Origin: Stomorhina lunata
Lineage: Eukaryota > Arthropoda > Insecta > Diptera > Rhiniidae
Direction of reading: 5' to 3'
Assembly (NCBI GenBank): GCA_933228675.1
Contig: OW121743.1
Span: forward strand, 114,129,781 to 114,193,780
DNA length: 64,000 nucleotides
The position numbers and the translations under genes were made by a program. The notes beneath the pieces were generated by a model. It saw only the letters and a program-made list of their open reading frames with translations, was not told where the DNA came from and searched no databases. Shown here piece after piece: positions 35,900-47,049 of the stretch. Each line of letters begins with the position of its first letter. Position 1 is the stretch's first letter.

Positions 35900-38460
35900 G
35901 ATCCAAAAATTTTTTTGAAGAAAAATTTTTAATAAAAATATTTTTCTTTGGCAAATTGTTCGATAAAAAATATGTTTTATAAAAAATTTTTCGATAAAAA
36001 CATTTTTCTGTAAAAATTTTCGATAAAAATATTTGTATATCAAAAAATTTTCAAATCTTCTATAGAAAAACTTTTGATAAAAAAAATTTTTTATAGAAAA
36101 AATTTTCGGTAAAAGATTAGGTCGAAGAAAAGGATAATATAATAGAAGAAGAAGAAATTTTCTTTGGAAATTTTTTTTTATTAAAAAATATAGAAAAATT
36201 TTTGATAAAAAATTTTCTATAGAAAAATTTTTGATAAAAAAATTTTCTATAGAAAAATCAAAAAAAAATTTCCATAGAAAAATTTTTGATAAAAAAAATT
36301 TTCTATAGAAAAATTTTTGATAAAAAATTTTCTATAGAAAAATTTTTGATAAAAAATTTTCCATAGAAAAATTTTTGATAAAAAATTTTCTATAGAAAAA
36401 TTTTTTCTATAGAAAAATTTTTGATAAAAAAAATTTCTATAGAAAAATTTTTGATAAAAAAAATTTCTATAGAAAAATTAAAAAATTTTCTATAGAAAAA
36501 TTTTTGATAAAAAAATTTTCTATAAAAAAATTTTCTATAAAAAATTTTTTGATAGAAAAATTTTCTATAGAAAAATTATTGATAAAAAAAAATTTCTATA
36601 TAAAAATTTTTGATAAAAAAATTTTCTATATAAAAATTTTTGATAAAAAAATTTTCTATAGAAAAATGTTTGAAAAAAATTTTTGATAAAAAATTTTCTG
36701 ATAAAAAATTTTCTATAGAAAAATTTTCTGATAAAAAATTTTCTATAGAAAAATTTTTGATAAAAAATTTTCTATAGAAAAATTTTTGATAAAAAATTTT
36801 TTATAGAAAAATTTTTAATAATAAATTTTCTATAGAAAAATTTTTGATAAAAAAATTTTCTTAATAAAAATTTTTGATAAAAGAATTTTCTATAGAAAAA
36901 TTTGTGATAAAAATAATGTCTATAGAAAAATTTTTGATAAAAAAATTTCTATAGAAAAAGTTTTGATAAAAAAAATTTTTATTTAAAAATTTTTGATATA
37001 AAAGTTTTCTATAGAAATATGTTTGAAAAAAATTTTCTATAGAAAAATTTTTGATAAAAAAATTTTCTATAGAAAAAATTCTGATGAAAAAATTTTCCGT
37101 AGAAAAATTTTTGATAAAAAAATTTCTATAGAAAAAGTTTTGATAAAAAAAAATTTGTATTTAAAAATTTTTGATAAAAAAGTTTTCTATAGAAATATGT
37201 TTGTTTCAAAAATTCTACAGAAAATTTTTCAATACAAATTTTTTTTTATCAAAACTTTTTCTATAGAAATTTTTTTATCAAAAATTTTTCTACGGAAAAT
37301 TTTTTCGTCAGAATTTTTTCTATAGAAAATTTTTTTATCAAAAATTTTTCTATAGAAAATTTTTTTATTAAAAATTTTTCTATAGAAAATTTTTTTCAAA
37401 CATATTTCTATAGAAAACTTTTTTATCAAAAATTTTTAAATAAAAATTTTTTTTATCAAAACTTTTTCTATAGAAATTTTTGATAAAAGAATTTTCTATA
37501 GAAAAATTTGTGATAAAAATAATGTCTATAGAAAAATTTTTGATAAAAAAATTTCTATAGAAAAAGTTTTGATAAAAAAAATTTTTATTTAAAAATTTTT
37601 GATAAAAAAGTTTTCTATAGAAATATGTTTGAAAAAAATTTTCTATAGAAAAATTTTTAATAAAAAAATTTTCTATAGAAAAATTTTTGATAAAAAAATT
37701 TTCTATAGAAAAAATTCTGATGAAAAAATTTTCCGTAGAAAAATTTTTGATAAAAAAATTTCTATAGAAAAAGTTTTGATAAAAAAAAATTTGTATTTAA
37801 AAATTTTTGATAAAAAAGTTTTCTATAGAAATATGTTTGAAAAAAATTTTCTATAGAAAAATTTTTAATAAAAAAATTTTCTATAGAAAAATTTTTGATA
37901 AAAAAAAATTTTCTATAGAAAAATTTCTGATGAAAAAATTTTCTGTAGAAAAATTTTCTATATAAAAATTTTTGATAAAAAATTTTCTATAGAAAAATTT
38001 TTGATAAAAAATTTTTTATAGAAAAATTTTTAATAATAAATTTTCTATAGAAAAATTTGTGATAAAAAAAATTTCTATAGAAAAATTTTTGATAAAAAAA
38101 TTTCTATAGAAAAATTTTTGATAAAAAAATTTCTATAGAAAAAGTTTTGATAAAAAAAATTTTTATTTAAAAAATTTTGATAAAAAAGTTTTCTATAGAA
38201 ATATGTTTGAAAAAAATTTTCTATAGAAAAATTTTTAATTAAAAAGATTTTCTATAGAAAAATTTTTGATAAAAAAATTTTCTATAGAAAAATTTCTGAT
38301 GAAAAAATTTTCCGTATAAAAATTTTTGATAAAAAAAAAATTTTCTATATAAAAATTTTTGATAAAAAAATTTTCTATAGAAAAATTTTTGATAAAAAAC
38401 GTTTTCTATAGAAAAATTTTTGATAAAAAAAATTTTCTATATAAAAATTTTTGATTGAAA
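35900..38460. repeat. 29-bp A/T minisatellite array 4
   Basis: Units of GATAAAAAATTTTCTATAGAAAAATTTTT, 29 bp, with variants carrying GATGAAAAAATTTTCCGTAG and TATTTAAAAATTTTTGAT. A multi-unit block starting near 36870 recurs in direct orientation from 37482. It is present inverted at 37231-37481. Peptides read from 37229-37429 (-) and 37599-37800 (+) are therefore the same, but none is a gene. Confidence 0.95.
37231..37797. repeat. 251-bp inverted duplication inside array 4
   Basis: The complement of 37231-37481 matches 37547-37797 with only one difference that I found (gac versus gat in ttctgacgaaa/ttctgatgaaa). The arms are separated by 65 bp. The spacer itself belongs to the direct-orientation block also found near 36870-36940. 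Confidence 0.9.
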
Positions 38461-38775
38461 TATTAAAAAAAAAAATGGAGCATCAAGAGCATCTGATTTG
38501 TCAATATTAAATAACCCATGTATACCTATGAAGTAACATGGCCCGTGGTCGGTTTATGCGTAAGCATCCAACATTGAGTTTTTCGAGTAATAAAATCGAC
38601 TTTAATCGAACGATAACATTTAGTGATAATATAAAAATTGCGCTTAATTGGCCCGAAAAATTCGAAGTCTATGATTAAATGAATACGAATGGCAAATGTT
38701 ACGATAATCTGCAAAAAAAAAGTAGATGCAAAGATTATAAATTGAGTAGGAGAAAGAACAGGTACGATTTCTGAG

Positions 38776-38777
<2 letters not shown>

Positions 38778-38857
<80 letters not shown>
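38778..38857. repeat. (TA)n microsatellite, about 40 units
   Basis: An uninterrupted TA dinucleotide run of about 80 bp forms the 3' tail of the SINE on the minus strand. Open frames through it encode only Ile-Tyr repeats. Confidence 0.97.
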
Positions 38858-38859
<2 letters not shown>

Positions 38860-39157
38860 CCCCGATAACATTCCAATTGGAACAAGGAGTACTTCTCTCA
38901 GACAATGAGCTGCATCCGATTCTATTTTTAGACTCATTGAAAGGTACCTACGTTTTAACGCCGGCTCCGAACGGCAAATGCATTAGTTAGAGAAGTTTTA
39001 CATAGCCTAATACTCAATAACCAGTGGCTAGCTGAGCTATGAGGTGAACCGTCGCTTTTTGAAAATTTATTTTTTCAAGTTAGTCTGGCCAGGGATCGAA
39101 CTTGGGCCTCTGGTATGCTAGGCGGATGACTAACCTGCTATACCACGGCGGTTCACG
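38779..39157 (-). mobile_element. tRNA-derived SINE with (TA)n tail and 15-bp target duplication
   Basis: Flanking copies of acgatttctgagaaa lie at 38764-38778 and 39158-39172. On the minus strand the element starts CGTGAACCGCCGTGG. It has an A box TGGTATAGCAGG that fits TRGYNNARYNGG, and a B box aGTTCGATCCC about 44 nt on, as in tRNA promoters. The rest is tRNA-unrelated (aaagcgacggttcacctcat; ttcggagccggcg), and the 3' end is the (TA)n run. The duplication and tail imply insertion by LINE machinery. Confidence 0.85.
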
Positions 39158-39688
39158 ACGATTTCTGAGAAAGCTTTAGATAAATCGAGATAAGTTATTA
39201 CCGACACAAAAAGAACCAATTTTTTAGAAGTGCAATATGTCACATTCTAGCCCCAACTTCACTTTCTCCAAAAAGGTGGATTGAGTGTTATAAACTATCC
39301 AAAATGAAGGCTAACATGTTATCCGTAGAGCTTTCTCTACGAAAGCCATACTGACAATAACTAAGTAGTTTGTAAGATTCCAGATATTTAACAAGAGTGT
39401 GATTTACCATAACTTCATTGAGGTTATGAAAGTTCATCGGCATGGTACAAGGTAGAATGCTATCCGGCCCTTAAGACTTGAGATTCTTTATTTGACATGC
39501 GCTAAAGAATATCTATATATATATAGTTACTGATACTTTTTCGATCTCGAACAAAGGTTGAATGCATTTTGGAAAGCGAAAATTACTTCCAAATGGTTCA
39601 AATAAAAATTTAGATTTATTAAAATCTAGGAAACTGTAGAACTAGCATTATTCCTTGCTAGTTCAATGAATGAAGAGAAACTCTTAGT

Positions 39689-39725
39689 GACGTGAAAAGC
39701 TAAACACATGTAGCTTTTTCACGTC
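39689..39725. repeat. Short hairpin gacgtgaaaagcta
   Basis: The arms gacgtgaaaagcta and tagctttttcacgtc pair with a single-base bulge around an 8-nt loop (aacacatg). It lies within the LINE linker region. Function is unknown, and it may be a tiny insertion. Confidence 0.6.
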
Positions 39726-40070
39726 TTAATACTCAAATCAGTTAATGGATTTTGGTTATAACGCCAGTTACTGAAAGCTTCCGCTCAGTATTTTACAGCA
39801 TGTTTGCACATCTGATTAAAGGTTTTTAACTTGGGTTTAGCTAAAATATTTGTCGCTGGGATGACCATTTGCATTCCATGTAAATTAAAAGCCATTTCCG
39901 CCGAAGCCCTGACATTATTGTCGAAAAAACGTAGAAAGTTTAATGTTTTGTGGCGGTGTCTAAAACTTTACGAAGTAATAACAACGAGATCGAAATTTCG
40001 AGGACGTGCAAAAACCTTGACTTCATATTTGGCAGAGTGTGAAGTAACCCTGCAGTAAATGCCGTCAGAG

Positions 40071-41364
40071 AAACAATACTGTTTTGCTATTGACAATGTC
40101 TCCAGTACTACTTGCCAATTTTGCCTCATCGAATGTTATCTACTATTGACATTTAACATTTAGAGTTCCTACGAAATCTACCAGTAGACATTACCACTAT
40201 TTACTTAGTATTGACTTTGTAGTTCTTTTGGTCCAAATGGAGACATTGGGATCAAATCGGGGCCTATTGATATACATATATGTTGACACATTCGTTGACA
40301 ATATCACCAGTTATATACTAGAATAGTTATCTCTATATATTCACTATTTCAGTACTGAACTAAAATTGGGGACATTTGAATTGATGTTACACTAAGTGTT
40401 GACATGGAGACACATGGTTCCAGTTTTACTACAAGGAAGGAAAAGATTTTTATTGGCACCCTTTAACACACCGAATATGTCTTGATTCATTCAACTCAAC
40501 ATATTGCTCACTAGAGACATACAACTTGTCTCGAGTGATGAATTCAGGTTGAGTTGATGTGAACTAATTTCACTATTCAAAAAAATCTAGAGCATCTTGG
40601 AAATAGATCGAAAAGTGCATATAAATCAGTTAAAGTTGTATGACTTTTCGAGTAAAAGAAACTCGATGTGCAAAAATGCACCCGTATTCTGAAATTACAG
40701 ATACGGCTAAATTAGTAGTTTTTACGTGCCTAATGATTGCTGGCACTGGTAAGAAACTTCCCGCAACCTGCTCTGGGTTTGGATCCTCCACGTGTTTGCA
40801 GGTCTTGCAGACCTTATAAAACCTTGGGGATTATATTTGATAGCTTGACGATTTATACTAGTAGCTGGCTTTCTTATATCCTATATATATATATATCCTA
40901 GCCAACCACATTTCCAAGTGCGAATACTGGTTTGTAAAGGCCCTTGATCGCTGCAAATTTTTACGGTATGAGGCACCGAATGACAAATGATTGTAGTCTG
41001 CTCGTATTGTCGGAGAATGTACCGTTTAAGTCAATCGTATATGAAAGGTCCTAGACGAATATGTCTATATGTAGGTATATGTAGGTATTCATTGCTTTAG
41101 TGAATATTTTAATCAATATGAGTCTTTTTGACTCCACTGCACGATTAAAATGATCGTTTATGATATCACTTATGAGTCAAAAATGATTTTTTTTTTTGTG
41201 TGAGAAAATTGTACCCTTCATGGGACTCTTCAGAAAGAGTATTTAACGACTCGTTTTTCTGAACAATTATTAGACTGCGCACATTTTGCTAAATTTTGTT
41301 AAAAAAAAAGCTCAACAACGTCATATCTATTTGTAAAACAGTTGCGTTAATAATTACAGAAATT
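40071..41364. other. Intergenic DNA, probably old LINE sequence on the left
   Basis: No readable gene. The left edge may continue the LINE upstream of its RT, but I could not find endonuclease motifs. A few short (TA)n runs occur near 40885. Confidence 0.35.
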
Positions 41365-41468
41365 GATCATGCCGTGACCGAGGATCAAACTCAGGCTGAA
41401 TATGATATGTTATGCTTAATAGTGAACGTGCTAAATAACCACATCACCCATAATGAGATATGAGTATT
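41365..41468 (-). repeat. Possible decayed tRNA-derived SINE head
   Basis: On the minus strand, gtgatgtggttatttagcac is followed about 45 nt later by gagtttgatcctcggtcac. The spacing resembles that of the A and B boxes in the SINE at 38779-39157, and the B-like gtttgatcc is recognisable, but the A box is poor. It abuts the hairpin end of DINE-like copy C. Confidence 0.3.
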
Positions 41469-42267
41469 TATACCCATCACCACCATAGGTGGAAAGGGTA
41501 TTATAAGTTTGTGCTGATGTTTGTAACGCATAGAAATATTTGTCTTAGACTCACCTTTTAGTGTACCAATAGGCTTAGAATCACTTTCTGAGTCGATTTA
41601 GCGATGTCCGTCCGTCCGTCTGGCTGGCTGGCTGGACCCCCATGTAAACCTTGTAATCAAACTACAGGTCGCAATTCTAAAGATAATTTGATGAAATTTG
41701 GCACAGATAATTTTGATAATGGGACCATGGTTATTAAAATTGGTCAAAATCGATCCATTATTTATGGTACCTCCCATAGGTCCCACTTCCCGGAATTGAT
41801 ATATTGGCCACAAATATCAATATTTTTTCATGAAATTTAAAAAAAAATACTGCTTATGTAAACTTAAATCACTATATCAAATTTCGTTTAAATCGGTCCA
41901 CATTTGACCATAGCTCCCATACAAACTCTTCTTTAAAAACGCACTAAATGAGACAAAAAATCACTAAAACGCTCGTAAATCTAAAGATAATGAAACTTTT
42001 GAGTTTATTTTTTGCATACATAATTTTTGTAACAACTGAAATCAATTTGCCAAATTTCGAGATAATCGGTCCACATTTGACCCTAGCTCTCATATAAGTC
42101 CAAATGACGGAAACAGGTTGAGTATTTAAGTTTTGAGAAAATGTTTGTATGATGGCAAAATTTAGCAAATATTTGTCTTTATACAGGAAAAATAACACCT
42201 TTGACCTTAGTGGTGAAGGGTATCGTATGGTCGGCTTGAACGACTATAGCGCTTTCTTACTTGTTTT
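41469..42267 (-). repeat. DINE-1/Helentron-like repeat, copy C (full length)
   Basis: A full copy in inverse orientation. The terminal hairpin starts at 41469 (tatacccatcaccaccatag) and the other end is cgctttcttacttgtttt at 42267. The microsatellite is short (ccgtccgtctggctggctgg near 41610-41635). It is close in sequence to copies B and D. The repeated minus-strand frame at 41944-42198 also occurs in copy B at 13955-14191. Confidence 0.85.
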
Positions 42268-43829
42268 GTAGAGTTTTTGATATTATGACTAGGCACATTT
42301 TGCAAGATTTTTGTGGTATTTTTAACTCGTCGCTTGTTAAGCGTCTTTGAGTCTTTTGGAAACTTTTTTCATCACCAAGCAGATTTATCAGTATTTGATC
42401 ATCTAAACGAATCCCAAAAGACTCATTTTGCTGATATTATCATCAACAATCGCCCAATTGCTAGCTAAGAGTCTTGTCATATTCTAGTCACATTATGAAA
42501 AGCTTTTTGTCCTTCACTGTATTCGTATGACGGACATAACGAACAAAACGAAACAAAGTTCAGCATGAAAAATTTGAATTATTTATAATATCCAAATCTT
42601 TTCTATTTTTTTCTCTTTTTATTTCAGTTTTGAGCTCTGATATTTTTGAGGCCAGGTTTAGAAATTATATATTTCGAATGTTTGATAAGAACTTCGAATG
42701 TTTATGTTTTAAAACTCGTGTAAAAAGTTTTCAGTTTTTTTTGTTATTCTTTAATTTAAAAAATCCCACGATTTGTTTCATTTTTTTATTTCTGTCAGAA
42801 AAAAGAGACATGTGAATATTTCAGAATATTTAAAATAATAAAAATTTGATAAAGAAAAGTGCAAGAAAAAATGATTTTTGGAGTGAAAACTAGAAAAAAA
42901 ATTATCTTAGAATAACAAAAATTGTGTGCATCTAGTAAAATATACTAAAGAATCGAATACTTATGCGTCTGGAAGTTATAAAAAATTTAGGGAGTTGATG
43001 AAATAAGTAAGTCCAAGTGATTATCTTTAAATTTTATCTAACAAAAACCAAAAGTGGTAAAAAGTGGATTTATAAAAAAATAAAAAATATTAATTCCTTT
43101 TTCTTTTTTTTTAACATATGAACCAAGAGATAAGCCGATATCAACTAAGAATATTCCTATCGCAAAAAAGAAAAAGTTAATAAAATAATTTAAGTCAGTG
43201 TTCTGTCGTTTCAAAATTTTTTAAGTGAAATTATTTCTTGCGGTAGTAAGTAAAAATCAAGTAATATACAAGAAATATATATAGAAATATCGAAACCTCA
43301 AGATACCAGGGACATTAAAATAAATAACAAATACATAGTTCCTAATCTAAATAATTAAAATAAAAAAATTAAGTCATTTTGGTTAAAATTATTGGTTTGT
43401 GGCATTTTAAAATAAACATTTTTTTAATTAAATTTACTATGGAAAAATAAGTAGACTTAGGAAATTTGACTTAGGAATTTTCGTATATACAAAAACCTCA
43501 GACCCAAAACTATTGCATTGCTTATAAGTACAAAAACGTGGTTTACATAAACCCGAGGCTATTTAAGGCCCTTTTTTCATAGAATTGTTGCGGTAAATGT
43601 TTCCCTTTTTAGTCATACCTAGGACTTTTTTTATTAATAAAATAATCAAACTCTTAACTTACCACTTCCCTTCGGAATTTCCAAAATTAACAATTTTGGA
43701 AAATTTTGAAAAAAATTTGTATGCCCTAAAATTTTGTCTATTTTCAAATATGCTTCGGTAAATACATATTTTGATATAATAATTTTAAGATGATAAGAAA
43801 ACACTGAATAAAAATTGGTATACTAAGGT
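42268..43829. other. A/T-rich intergenic DNA
   Basis: No gene, RNA or mobile element could be supported. The 61-codon frame at 42630-42815 is Phe-rich and unconvincing. Confidence 0.4.
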
Positions 43830-44098
43830 CAAAATTCACTACTAAGGTCAAATATCCCAGTAAGAACAGTGTCAAACGTTTGAAATATGATGACTTTTAC
43901 ATTTGATATCAAACGTTTTTTTCAAACTTTTTTCAAACCTGAACAGATGTTTGAGACTCACATTCATTTTCAAATGAGGGTTCATTTGAGAATAAACGTT
44001 TAAAAAATGATAGTTTATCAAATTGAGAATAAAGGTTATTCTCAAATCATTATCAAACCCTAAGATGATTTGAGAAAAATTTGAAAAATGGTGTTATA

Positions 44099-45156
44099 CA
44101 CTCATAGAAAAATTGAACACATCTGTGTTTAAGATCACACCATTCGGGGTCAATAGTGAATTAATACCGTATGTTTACAAATTGAAATCGAATGTTTTCA
44201 ATATTGCAACACAAAATTTCTACCGCATTTGTACCAGTTCAATACCGAAGGGTATTGAGTTGAAAACGCTTCTTTTTCAAATTGTAAACATACGGTGATG
44301 ATATGAAAATACTTCGTTTTCAATTTGACTCGAAATTGTTATACCAAACGGGGTTGAATTGAAAACATATTGTTTTGATTTTAAAACACACCGTTGTTAA
44401 ATGGAAAACTCTTTGTTTGTGGTTGAAAGACTTTTATTTGCATTCTGAAAAAGAGACTGGCAATTTACAGAAACATTTACTAATGACTTCAAATAAAACA
44501 TGACATATTTCTATATGAATTATTTTAAATCCAATATTTTACCTTTGACAAAATAACATAGGAGTGGGAGAAGACTTTTCATTACCATTAAACCCTTCTT
44601 GTACTTTTGATGGAAGAGACATCTCCCCAATATCAATTCCAGACTGTAACAAATGAATTTATATTTAGATACATAATATAATACATGTTTGATAAAATCA
44701 TTAATCTTACCTTCGACTTCTTCCAAACATGGTGGCACGGCTCTGTTAAGTCCTCTTTTTTAGCACCTCAAGGACTCCTGTTTCTTATTATTAATAACTT
44801 GGCGTCGTCAACTGACTTCTTGTTCTCCAACCCCTCGTTACCTTCGACTTCTTCCAAACATGGTGGCACGACTCCGTTAAGTCCTCTTTTTTAGCACCTC
44901 AAGGACTCCTGCTTCTAATTATTAATAACTTGGCGTCGTCCACTGACTTCTTGTTCTCCAACTCCTCGTTTACCAAAACTTTATCTGGCTATGACTTTAG
45001 AGACACGTGTCGGTAAATGACTAAGTAACATATGTTTTCTGGTTGTAAACGCATGTTTTCAATTGTAAAACCGGCGGTATCAAAAATATATATACCATTT
45101 GTTTTCAATTTGACACCGACCAGTGACGATTTTGCAACGTCATTTTTCTATGAGTG
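44099..45156. mobile_element. Nested TIR element, 1058 bp, TA target duplication
   Basis: The ends CACTCATAGAAAAATTG (44099) and CATTTTTCTATGAGTG (45156) are inverse. The flanks are gtgttaTA and TAtaaattt. The corresponding site in the other host-element copy (inverse of about 51160-51185) reads gtgttatataaattt, an empty site that fixes a 2-bp TA duplication. TA duplications are typical of Tc1/mariner-type elements. Inside are an inverted pair, accgtatgtttacaaatt (about 44167) and aaattgtaaacatacggt (about 44279), and a tandemly duplicated gene-like fragment. Confidence 0.85.
44543..44969 (-). pseudogene. Captured gene-like fragment with intron, 131-bp tandem duplication
   Basis: On the minus strand, a possible exon ending gtcgaag at 44711 is followed by gtaagatt. 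A 67-bp intron (44710-44644) ends ttgttacag. A 101-bp exon (44643-44543) is then followed by gtaaaat. Reading CHHVWKKSK into SGIDIGEMSLPSKVQEG is open across the junction. The upstream exon-like segment is present twice in tandem (44708-44838 and 44839-44969, period 131), which breaks the frame. I do not recognise the protein. It may be a transduplicated host gene piece or part of the element's own gene. Confidence 0.45.
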
Positions 45157-46360
45157 TATAAATTTGATATCAAACCTTATTTCAATTTAAGATATTTTAA
45201 TGGAATGGCATTGCATTTTAAAGAAATTCGTTATTTCTTTTAGATTTTTTAAAATTGATCCATATTTGACCATAAAACCTTGCTTAAAAAATTTTCAAGA
45301 TAAAAAATTCAATAATAATATGCATAAGTAAATTTTCTTTGTTTCTTAAAATTTTTTTTACCTAACAATAAAAAATTATATTTTAAGCAAATGAATTCAA
45401 ATACGATGCACCGTTTTCAACAACAAAATAAACAAACTCAAAAATACAACGCCATTTTATTTATGTTCCGCATGTAGATGATATCCACATTTGAAAAACC
45501 TTTGAGAATAAGGTTTGATCAAGATTTGAGAATATAGCCATTTCTGAATTTGAGAATAAAGTCCCCTTTTTGTTGAGAACGCTATTATTCTCAAATTAGT
45601 ATCAAACGTTTGACCTTTGAAAAAAGATTTATTTTCAAATCATCCTCAATTTGAGAATAAACCTTTTTCTTACTGGGCCTTAAGTCTTATGGAAATACCT
45701 ATGTATGTATGCGTGTTTTTTTTCAAAATATAGAGATTTAAGTAGATTTATGTCATTTCTAGATAAAGCCTGATATGGGAGCTATGGTCAATTGTGGATC
45801 GATTGTAACTAAATTTTTGTTATTGGTTTATAATTTCAAAATATTTATTTTAGCATTAAAATGCATTTTTATCTTAAGATTTGTAAGCGTTTTTGTGCTT
45901 TTATGGGTATGTAAACGACATTTAATGTGTAGAATGTGTATTGTGTGGCCAAATCCGGGCCGATTTCTACAAAATTAGGCACACCGATTTAGGTTACTAT
46001 GCGCAATATTTATGCTGACTATTATTCAAATACAACTAAGTTTGTTGCTGTAAAAGGTCAAAAACTTAATTCCGGGAGGGCATTCCTATGGGAAGTACCC
46101 GAAATAGTAATCCAATTTTGTCCAAAAAGTATAGGGATCTTCCTTGAACCAAAATATAAGTTTATGCCAAATTTTATCAAATTATCGTTAAAGTTACGAC
46201 CTGTACTTTGATAACAAGCTTACATTGATATCTGGCCTGCTGGACGGACATCGTGATTCTGAGTCGATCGGTATACAAATATTAACAATATTTCTATGCG
46301 TTACATACATGAGCACAAACTTATAATACCCTTTCCACCTATGGTAGTGAAGGGTATAAA

Positions 46361-47049
46361 TAGAATATTGGTAAAATTTACAAGTAATACATTTTAATAA
46401 AATTAATAATCAATTTTATTGCTCAGTAAAGCTTAACCCGTTCTTGGCCGGGGTCAAAAGTCAAGCTTTAATTTTTTTTCTTAATTTTTCAAAGGAAAAT
46501 TACGAAAAATAGGTATATTATAGATTCTTTATTCTATAGGTATAAAGACCCTTTTAGAATCAACAAATACCTATGTATATTCTTGATAACATTTTATCTA
46601 TAGAAATATTTCGAAACTTTATGTAAGTACAACAATTTAAGGCAATTATGTTAATAAGTAAAAAAGTTTTTGATTATTTGCATTGCAAAAATTAAACTTA
46701 AACACATGACCTCAAAATTAAACATCATTATCATCATGATAATAAATGAAAACCATCATTATCGTCATCATCATCTACGTCAAGACTCAAGAGTATTAAA
46801 TCGATAAATTTTGTTATTTCGTTTTCAATGAAATTTTGCCGTCAGAAACTGATGAATGAAGATGAAAGATGAAATATCGACATCAAACGAATAGAGAAAA
46901 TTTACAATTTCAACAAAAACAACAAATGACAGAAGCAGCAAAACAACAACAAATATAGATATTAATTAACCGCAAAAGTCTGCATGAAAATGTCTATTCA
47001 AAACCTGAGTGTGAGTTAAACTTTTCGAAATAGGTACGTAAAATTTCAA
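46361..47049. other. A/T-rich DNA with short cat/atc runs
   Basis: No gene. A purine/pyrimidine-mixed cluster of atcatcatt words lies at about 46722-46782. Confidence 0.4.

Larger units (their letters stand above)
38520..40070 (-). pseudogene. Second jockey-like LINE relic, split by a SINE
   Basis: Minus-strand pieces in order: AEAFSNWRYNQNPLTD (linker before the RT, near 39740-39800), NHTLVKYLESYKLL and CQYGFRRESSTDNMLAFILD (39300-39420), a SRFI...SFLRN block around 39160-39180, and FFADYRNICHSYSFNH (about 38665-38720). The last is the same region as the FADY box of the other LINE. Frameshifts and an internal deletion are present. The SINE at 38779-39157 interrupts the SFLRN block. Confidence 0.8.
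43856..45677 (+). mobile_element. CCCAGTAAGAA-ended TIR element, copy 1 (carries a nested element)
   Basis: The ends CCCAGTAAGAA (43856) and TTCTTACTGGG (45677) are inverse. Internal sequence matches the copy at 50583-51402 in inverse orientation. It is rich in tttgagaataa/ttattctcaaa words facing both ways and in aaacgtttgatatcaaa. Without the nested 1058-bp element and its 2-bp duplication, it would be about 762 bp. No transposase frame was found. The superfamily is unknown, and target duplications at the two copies are not clear. Confidence 0.8.
43830..46360 (+). repeat. DINE-1/Helentron-like repeat, copy F (decayed, split)
   Basis: The left end (caaaattcactactaaggtc at about 43829-43848) and the remainder (45678-46360) belong together. 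The remainder has gagatttaagtagatttatg, ggagctatggtcaattgtgg, then tggacggacatcg and the terminal hairpin ending gtgaagggtataaat. They are separated by the TIR element at 43856-45677, which therefore inserted into an older copy of this repeat. Confidence 0.6.

Noticed and set aside
37023..37856. Lys/Ile/Phe-rich open frames as small proteins
   Set aside because: They are translations of 29-bp A/T repeats. The same peptide arises on both strands because of the inverted duplication.
38526..38937. Ile-Tyr repeat proteins on the minus strand
   Set aside because: The frames read through the (TA)n SINE tail and LINE debris. There is no real start or conserved domain of their own.
39080..39157. Functional tRNA gene
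   Set aside because: A and B boxes are present, but acceptor and anticodon stems do not pair properly. A target duplication and tail mark a SINE insertion.
44520..44738. 72-codon minus-strand frame as an intact gene
   Set aside because: It reads through what looks like a GT...AG intron and starts at GTG inside a TIR element. It is better explained as a gene fragment.
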